From positions 372,001-436,000 of the forward strand of contig CAWCIW010000001.1 in the NCBI GenBank assembly GCA_963795825.1: a stretch of 64,000 nt of DNA, given 5' to 3'. Positions within the stretch are counted from its first letter, which is position 1, and each line of letters begins with the position of its first letter. Of the stretch, positions 58,733-64,000 are shown in pieces. The stretch is from BOG-908 sp963795825. Lineage in GTDB: Bacteria; Pseudomonadota; Alphaproteobacteria; Acetobacterales; Acetobacteraceae. The translations under genes were made by a program, and so were the position numbers. Under the pieces are notes generated by a model. It was not told the origin of the DNA. It made no database searches and saw only the letters and a list, made by a program, of their open reading frames with translations.

Positions 58733-59796
58733 TTCGGGGCTCCTGACGGGGTCGGGCGGCTGGGTTTCGGCATGGCGGACAGGGGCGCCAGGACCAGGCC
58801 GCGGGCGGCGAGGCCGTGCGACCAGACGGCGATACGATCCAGCAGGACGGGGGTTGGCGGGCCGGCGAGGCCGATCGCGGCACCGCGTCGGGCAGCGATC
58901 TGCTCGAGGGCGGCGAGGTTGCGGTCGATCGCCTGGGCGTCGGCAGGCGATTCGGGGGCGGATTCGGGGTCGATCAGCAGGTCGGCCACGTAGAGGGGCG
59001 TCTGGGCGGCGTCCGGCAAGGCGGCGCCCGGCCGTGGGTCCAGATAGAGCAGGCCGCGGGCGCTCACCGCGGCCAGCACATCGGCATAGGCCTGGCGGCT
59101 TTCGGCGAAGCGTTCGCCGCCCATGCCGTCCGACGCGCCGGTGGCGCCGACGCAGCCCGGCACGCCGGAGAGCGCCCATTCGAGGTTGAGTTGGAGATGC
59201 GCGGGGTCGGCGCCTGTGAGCAGCGCGCGGTCGCCTTCCTCGGCGGTGGGGAAGCCGTTCGGCTCCATCGGTATGCTGATGAGGCATTCGCGGCCGATGG
59301 CGCGCGCTTCGGTGGCGAGGCGGGCGCCGTCTGCGGGGGGGACGTAGGCGGAGAACGCGAAGTCGATGGCGGCCGGGAGGGTGTGGTTGGCCTGGGCGGT
59401 GAGCGCGCGGTCGAGGCCGGCGCCGTCGAGCACGAGGGCGATGCGGGGGTGGCGCTCGGCAGGGTCGAAGGCGGCGGCGTAGAGGGTGGCGGGGGTGTGA
59501 TTGGCGGAATCGGGGTGGGGGAGGGTGCGGCCGGGCCAGTCGGGGGCGGGTTCCAGCATCGCGTCCGTGGGGTCCGGGATGGCGGCCAGCGTCATCTTCA
59601 GGGCGGGGACGGGGTTTGGCGTGCTGGGCAGGGCGCGGGCGGGGCGCTGCGGGGCGGGGGGTGGTGGTTTGGCGGCCTGGGGTTGGGCGATGGGATGCGG
59701 CGGGGGTGGGCCGATGAATTGCAGGGCTATGGCGGTTCCGGCGAGCAGGCCGAGGATACAGGCCCAGGCGATGAGGAGGGGGCGGAAGGAGGTCAC
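58729..59796 (-). CDS. Divergent polysaccharide deacetylase (YibQ-like)
   Basis: 355 residues. An N-terminal membrane helix (PLLIAWACILGLLAGTAIALQ) followed by a Pro-rich linker. The domain has RIALVLDGAGLDRALTAQANHTLP, LPAAIDFAFSAYVPPADGARLATEARAIGRECLISIPMEP and LNLEWALSGVPGCVGATGASDGM, as in the divergent polysaccharide deacetylase family. It normally accompanies CtpA and EnvC in alphaproteobacteria. Starts with GTG (59796). Coupled to rppH by ATGA. Function in envelope maintenance is inferred from its neighbours. Confidence 0.88.
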   Translation of the reverse strand: MTSFRPLLIAWACILGLLAGTAIALQFIGPPPPHPIAQPQAAKPPPPAPQRPARALPSTPNPVPALKMTLAAIPDPTDAMLEPAPDWPGRTLPHPDSANHTPATLYAAAFDPAERHPRIALVLDGAGLDRALTAQANHTLPAAIDFAFSAYVPPADGARLATEARAIGRECLISIPMEPNGFPTAEEGDRALLTGADPAHLQLNLEWALSGVPGCVGATGASDGMGGERFAESRQAYADVLAAVSARGLLYLDPRPGAALPDAAQTPLYVADLLIDPESAPESPADAQAIDRNLAALEQIAARRGAAIGLAGPPTPVLLDRIAVWSHGLAARGLVLAPLSAMPKPSRPTPSGAPK

Positions 59797-59802
59797 GGCG
59801 GG

Positions 59803-59981
59803 TAGGGAAGCAAGAAAGCACTTCTTTTTTGGAAAAAAGAAGCAAAAAACTTTTGCTGTGACGCCTGCCGCAGCGCCCGCGCTTATCCTGCCAGTCGGTG
59901 ACTTGCAGAATGAGCGCGGGCGTTATTGCAGGCGGGGAGCAAAAGTCTTTTGCTTCTTTTCTTCAGAAAAGAAGGCCTTGC
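59803..59981. repeat. R30, full repeat (A / A)
   Basis: Between ctpA and the YibQ-like gene, flush at the ctpA stop. The left hairpin is CTTCTTTTTTGG, the right CTTCTTTTCT/AGAAAAGAAG. Core GACGCCTGCCGCAGCG ... GCGGGCGTTATTGCAGGCG. Confidence 0.92.
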
Positions 59982-61352
59982 TTAACCTTTGCTTGCCTGC
60001 TTCTGCGCCATATCCCGAACCACCGTGATCCCCTGCTGCAACTGATAGTCGGTAGACGGGTTCGCGAGGTCGAACTTCGGCCAGTTGGCCGGCGGCTTGG
60101 CGGCGATCTGCTTGGCCGCGGCGGGGATGTCGTCGCGCGGGGCCGGCGGCTTGGTGGGTTCGGAGCCGCCTTCGTTCTTCAGCGCGTGGTTGAGGTCCGC
60201 CTCGCGATCGGGGAGGAAATGCACCTCGTCCTCGCGGCTTTCCTGCACCGGGACGTCCGGCGCGATGCCGAGGCCCTGGATGGAGCGGCCGGACGGCGTG
60301 TAGTAGCGCGCGGTGGTGAGGCGTATGGCGCCGTCGTTGTTGCCCATAGGGATCAGGGTTTGCACGCTGCCTTTGCCGAAGCTGCGGGTGCCGACGATGA
60401 TGGCGCGGTGGTGGTCCTGCAGGGCGCCGGCGACGATCTCGCTGGCGCTGGCCGAGCCGCCGTTGATCAGGACGACCATGGGCAGGCCGTCGATCAGGTC
60501 GGTGCCCTTGGCATCCCAGCGCTGGCTGTCTTCGGGGTGGCGGGCGCGGGTGCTGACGATTTCGCCGTCGGGGATGAAGTCCTCGCAAATGTCGACGGCC
60601 TGGTCGAGGAGGCCGCCGGGGTTGTTGCGCATGTCGAACACGATGCCGCGGAGGTGGCCGTGCGCCTGTTCTTTGAGTTTGGTTATGGCTTCGCGGGTTT
60701 TGGTGTCGCTCTCCTCGTTGAAGCCGGCGAGGCGGATGTAGCCGACGTCGCCGTAGAGGGCGGATTTCACGATCTGTACGTGGATCTGCTCGCGGGTCAT
60801 GGTTACGTCGAACGGCTTGTCGATGTGTTCACGCTTGACGTTTATCGTGATGGTGCTGCCTGGGGCGCCGCGCATCATGTCGACTGCGTCGTTCAGGGGC
60901 AGGCCTTCTACGGATTTGCCGTTCAGGGAGAGGATGTAGTCGCCGGCTTTCATGCCGGCGCGGGCGGCTGGGGTGTCGTCGATCGGGCTGATGACTTTGA
61001 CGAGGCCCTGGTCGGAGGTGACTTCCAGGCCGAGGCCGCCGAAGGCACCGCGGGTGGTTACCTGCATGTCCTTGTACTGCTTGGCGTCCATGTAGCTGCT
61101 GTGCGGGTCCAGCGAGCTGACCATGCCGTTCAGGGCGTTGTCGACCAGGTCTCGGTCTTTGACGGGGGCCACGTAGTCGGCGCGGACTTTTTCGAAGACT
61201 TCGCCGAAGAGGGTTAGCAGATGATAGGTGTCCTGCGGGCCGGCGGTGTCTTCGTCGGCGTGGGCGTGAGGGGCGAAGCTGTGGAGTACGGGTCCGGAGG
61301 CCAGGCCTATGGTGAAGGCGGCGCCTAGCAGTAGGCCGGTGCGGAGTTTCAT
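59982..61352 (-). CDS. ctpA: C-terminal processing peptidase, S41 family
   Basis: 456 residues. Signal peptide MKLRTGLLLGAAFTIGLASG. PDZ domain about residues 95-175 (GGLGLEVTSDQGLVKVISPID, AGMKAGDYILSLNGK). S41 catalytic Ser in LINGGSASASEIVAGAL (298-305 motif) and general-base Lys in GTRSFGKGSVQ (Lys327). C-terminal Lys/Pro-rich tail ending QKQASKG. It works in the periplasm with EnvC-type murein hydrolases, which is the upstream gene here. Half repeat R31 lies before it. Confidence 0.95.
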   Translation of the reverse strand: MKLRTGLLLGAAFTIGLASGPVLHSFAPHAHADEDTAGPQDTYHLLTLFGEVFEKVRADYVAPVKDRDLVDNALNGMVSSLDPHSSYMDAKQYKDMQVTTRGAFGGLGLEVTSDQGLVKVISPIDDTPAARAGMKAGDYILSLNGKSVEGLPLNDAVDMMRGAPGSTITINVKREHIDKPFDVTMTREQIHVQIVKSALYGDVGYIRLAGFNEESDTKTREAITKLKEQAHGHLRGIVFDMRNNPGGLLDQAVDICEDFIPDGEIVSTRARHPEDSQRWDAKGTDLIDGLPMVVLINGGSASASEIVAGALQDHHRAIIVGTRSFGKGSVQTLIPMGNNDGAIRLTTARYYTPSGRSIQGLGIAPDVPVQESREDEVHFLPDREADLNHALKNEGGSEPTKPPAPRDDIPAAAKQIAAKPPANWPKFDLANPSTDYQLQQGITVVRDMAQKQASKG

Positions 61353-61407
61353 GCCTGGGTCCTTGGGGGAGCGGGATTTAGGACATTGAGCGCCGGTTGG
61401 CGGAAGT

Positions 61408-61465
61408 CAGCAAGGAAGGCCTTCTTTTTTGGAAAAAAGAAGCAAAAAACTTTTGCTTGCTGTCG
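61408..61465. repeat. R31, half repeat (left A arm only)
   Basis: AGCAAGGAAGGCC, hairpin, CAAAAAACTTTTGC, then TTGCTGTCGGGG. Its inner side faces the envC stop. The inner GCTGTCG motif is complementary to CGACAGC in R32 on the other side of envC. Confidence 0.88.
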
Positions 61466-61481
61466 GGGCTCCGCTGGACGG

Positions 61482-62704
61482 TTAGGGGGTTTGGCCCAGG
61501 AAGGGTGTTGGGTTTATCGGGCGGCCTTGCTTTCTTAGTTCCAGGTAGAGGCTGGGGTTTTTGGGGGGCATTTGGCCCAGGGGCTCGCCGGTTGGGTGGG
61601 GTGGCCGGGGTGGGTGGCGATCTTGCCTAGGCCGGCCAGCACTACGTCGTAGCCGCCGGCGCATTCCAGGATGAGGAGCTGGCCGTAGCTGCGGAAGGGG
61701 GCGGCGAAGGCGACGCGGCCGGCGCAGGGGCTGCTGACGTAGGCGTCGGGGGCGGTGGCGTAGGTGATGCCGGTGGCGGGACCGTCGTCGGTGGGGGCGG
61801 CATAGGCGCGGGAGATTTGGCCGGCTACTGGTGGGGTTAGCGAGGCGGCGGATTGCGGCGAGGTGGGGCGGGCTAGTGCGGCCTGACGGGCATGGGCGGT
61901 CTGGGCGTCGGCGGGTTTGTGGTGGCGGGTGGCGGTGGCGGCGTCTGCGGCGGCGCGGGCTTCGGCGCGGGCTTGGGCTTCGTTGATGGTGGCGATGGCT
62001 TCGCGGAGGGTTTTTGCCTGGGCGGCGGCTGTAGCGGCGTTGGTGGCGGCGTCGCGGGCTTCGGTTTCGGCTTGGGTGACCTGGGTTTGGGCTTGGGCGA
62101 CCACGCGGTCGAGGGCGGCGGCGCGGGCGGATTGTTCGGAGCGGGCTTGGGTTAGCGTGACGGCTTGGGCGGTGAGGGCCAGGCGGGCGGCGTCGGCTTC
62201 GGTTTGGCTGGCGCGGAGTTCGGCGGCCTGGCGGTTCAGGACTATGGCGAGGGTGCGGGTGACGAGCAGGCCCTGGATGGCCTGGGCGGGGCGGATTGGG
62301 GCGGCGAGGATTGCGAGTTCGGGGGTGCGTGCGAGGCGCAACAGGGTGGGGAGCAGGGTGTCGAAATCGCGCTGGGCGGCGGCGAGGGCGGTGTTTGCGG
62401 TTCGGACGCGGGTTTGGAGGGCGGCCAGGCGGGCGGTGGCGGCGAGCACGCGGGATTCGGTTTGGCGGAGGGCGGCGGTTTGTTGCGCGCTGGCGGCGGC
62501 GAGGCGGGCGGCCTGGGCTTGCGCGCCGGCGAGGTCGCGGCTGGCGGTGGCGTGGGCCTGGGTCTGGAGCGTGCGTTGGCGCTCGATATCGGCAAGGCGG
62601 GCGGCAGCGTCGGTCGCGGGCGTGGCATAGGCCGCGATCGGAAGAGCCGCGAGCGCCGCCCAGGCGAGGCGGCACTGGTGGCCACCCCGCGACAGCCATA
62701 GCAA
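61482..62704 (-). CDS. envC: EnvC-type murein hydrolase activator / M23-like protein (frame broken)
   Basis: About 406 residues. A signal-like N-terminus (CRLAWAALAALPIAAYATPA) then coiled coil over about 200 residues (Ala/Gln/Arg-rich, for example ALRQTESRVLAATARLAALQTRV), then a degenerate LytM domain (GQISRAYAAPTDDGPATGITYATA, CAGRVAFAAPFRSYGQLLILECAGGYDVVLAGLG). The C-terminal GEPLGQMPPKNPSLYLELRKQGRPINP is in another frame after about 61600. Such proteins activate amidases during division. The TTG at 62704 is the likely start, and it lies inside half repeat R32. Confidence 0.85.
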
Positions 62705-62747
62705 AAGTTTTTTGGTCCTTTTTTCCAAAAAAGGACTGCTTTCTTGC
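62698..62747. repeat. R32, half repeat (right B arm only)
   Basis: GCAAAAGTTTTTTGG, B-type hairpin, GCTTTCTTGC. Ends flush at the lipase stop TAA. Its inner CGACAGC side lies in the envC start region. Confidence 0.88.
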
Positions 62748-63737
62748 TTATTTCCGCTGCGTATATGCCGCCAGCGGAGGCTCGGCCGCAAGCTTCGGCG
62801 CGGCCTGCTCCGCCGCGACAACGGACAGATCGAACGCCGCGAGATGCTGGGCGAAGGTGGCCGGGACCACGCCTGGTTGGAGTGTTTGCAGGCAGACGCT
62901 GCGGGGTATGCGCGCGGGGTCGGCGGGGGCGGCGTGATCGAGGGCGTCGATGACCAGCGCATAGCCGACCGGATCGTAGGTGCCCATGGCCAGGTGTTCG
63001 GAGGCGTCGGCGGGGCAGATGGATTGGACGGCGATGTTGGCGCGCTGGCCGGCGCCGGTGTGTAGGGAGGAGCTGCCGGCGGCGTTCAGGTTGGGGACGA
63101 CGATCTCGTCGGCGCGGCTGTAGATGACGGTGTAGGCGATGCCGGCGAAGGTTTCGGCGTAGCTGTTCAGGGCGGCGATGAAGTGAGCGGTGCTGGCTTG
63201 TTGCCAGAAGGCGGCGGGGCAGCTGGCGGTGGCGTAGCAGTCCGTGGCGTCGAGCGTGCCGTGGTTGGAGGGGTCCAGCGCGATCAGTTTGGCGACTAGC
63301 GGGCGCGGGTGTCTGGGCCAGAAGCGGAGGGCCCAGCGGGGGACCATGCCGCCCTGGCTCCAGCCGACTATGGCGATGGGGCGGTGGTTGTCGGCGGCGT
63401 AGAGGGTGCGGATGGCGCCGGTGATGTATTCGCCGGCTTGTTGGATGTCGGCGAGGGCGGAGTCCGGGAGGGTGATGGCGCAGAAGGGGCGGGCGTCGGC
63501 GGCGAAGGCGCGCTCGTAATTCCAGGAGAAGGCGGTCTGCGGGGTGCTGGCGGTGCCTGGGACCAGGAGGATCGGGGGGTGGGCTGGGTTTTTGAGCGAG
63601 CCGGTGCAGGTTAGGGCGGCGGCGATTTCGGTTTGTGGGATTGTGAGGGCAGGGCCGGGGCGGTTCGGTGGGGTGTAGGTGGCGGCATGCGCGGCGGTGG
63701 CGAGCAGGGTGGCGGCTGCGGCGGCGCGGATTTTCAT
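62748..63737 (-). CDS. Exported lipase of the Candida antarctica lipase B (CalB) type
   Basis: 329 residues. Signal peptide MKIRAAAAATLLATAAHAA. The order and spacing follow CalB: ALTCTGSLKNPAHPPILLVPGTA, then the nucleophile elbow VGWSQGGMVPRWALRFWP (Ser127), YSRADEIVVPNL (Asp210) and SEHLAMG (His248). The CalB counterparts are ILLVPGTG, TWSQGG, TDEIVQP. Cysteines at 44, 86 and elsewhere may form disulfides. Probably a secreted esterase/lipase. The stop is flush with R32; downstream genes are unrelated. Confidence 0.85.
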   Translation of the reverse strand: MKIRAAAAATLLATAAHAATYTPPNRPGPALTIPQTEIAAALTCTGSLKNPAHPPILLVPGTASTPQTAFSWNYERAFAADARPFCAITLPDSALADIQQAGEYITGAIRTLYAADNHRPIAIVGWSQGGMVPRWALRFWPRHPRPLVAKLIALDPSNHGTLDATDCYATASCPAAFWQQASTAHFIAALNSYAETFAGIAYTVIYSRADEIVVPNLNAAGSSSLHTGAGQRANIAVQSICPADASEHLAMGTYDPVGYALVIDALDHAAPADPARIPRSVCLQTLQPGVVPATFAQHLAAFDLSVVAAEQAAPKLAAEPPLAAYTQRK

Positions 63738-63819
63738 GATGTGGCGTTCTCCGTTGGTGTTTTGCCATTCAACGCGGCCGGTGGGGCGGTGGATGCGGGG
63801 TTCCGCGACTTACGGCGGC

Positions 63820-64000
63820 TAGGAAGAAAGCAGTCCTTTTTCGAGAAAAAAGGACCAAAAAGCTTTTGCTCCTACGCTTGCACGACGGCCGAGGCTGCCG
63901 GTGCAGGCGTATCGACTGGCAGGACGGGAGCGGGCGACGGGGCGGGCGTCGGAGCAAAAGCTTTTTGGTCCTTTTTCTCGAAAAAGGACTGCTTTCTTGC
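63820..64000. repeat. R33, full repeat (B / B), reaches the window end
   Basis: B arms on both sides. Core TACGCTTGCACGACGG ... CGGGCGTCGG with an inner GCAGGCGTATCGACTGGCAG hairpin. It ends at or just short of its outer border at base 64000. Confidence 0.93.

Overview
The window is GC-rich DNA that reads best as a chromosomal piece of an acid-tolerant alphaproteobacterium, most likely Acetobacteraceae. Supporting signs are a PQQ gene (pqqB), a PQQ/sorbosone-dehydrogenase-type enzyme, an OprB sugar porin, an acid-type S53 peptidase, the envC-ctpA-YibQ-rppH cluster, many ATGA/TGATG/GTGA start-stop overlaps, and an alphaproteobacterial SOS box (GTTC-N7-GTTC) before recA. I call 53 protein genes. 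No rRNA, tRNA, insertion sequence, CRISPR array or prophage is visible.

Layout: 1-2.3 kb nadD-rsfS-DUF2306-rlmH (minus). 2.3-9 kb a sulfotransferase/TPR gene, a histidine phosphatase, prs, pqqB, and an RnfD-like/DUF2330 pair. 9-15.6 kb argB, an acetyltransferase, and a DgcN / XRE-cupin regulator / TonB-receptor locus. 15.7-25 kb TraB/GumN, an MFS transporter, a PEP-CTERM protein, etfB-etfA, a secreted-type hypothetical, aroQ-accB-accC. 25-35 kb two tiny proteins, SCO, a MetX-like hydrolase, GT8-TPR with a divergent sulfotransferase, bcp, glnE. 35-44 kb an AsmA-like giant, sorbosone dehydrogenase, OprB-NHL-EfeB, MAPEG. 44-51.5 kb alaS, GT61-rsmD, recA, a cytidine-deaminase-like gene, DUF3072. 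51.7-64 kb a phosphoesterase, a lone solute-binding protein, an S53 peptidase, rppH-YibQ-ctpA-envC, and a CalB-like lipase.

The outstanding feature is a dense family of intergenic repeats, called R1-R33 here: 33 copies, about 4.9 kb or roughly 8% of the window. A full copy is 130-205 bp. Its two AT-rich arms are inverted relative to each other. Each arm is itself a local hairpin (A type: CTTCTTTTTC paired with GAAAAAGAAG; B type: GTCCTTTTTC paired with GAAAAAGGAC) followed by a CAAAAGCTTTTG-like palindrome. Between the arms lies a GC-rich core whose halves pair (class I GACGCCTGCAC/GTGCAGGCGTC; class II CCCTGTCGG/CCGACAGGG). Copies lie between all nine convergent gene pairs. They sit flush against, or supply, the stop codons of about 25 genes, occur inside the etf and acc operons, abut several start codons, and in one case are translated in frame inside a signal peptide. 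This is either a bidirectional transcription-end element, a MITE-like mobile repeat adapted to gene ends, or both.

Sixteen single-base frame breaks affect 14 otherwise normal genes, including essential alaS, nadD and accB. They look like uncorrected assembly indels rather than gene decay, so these genes are annotated as CDS across the break.
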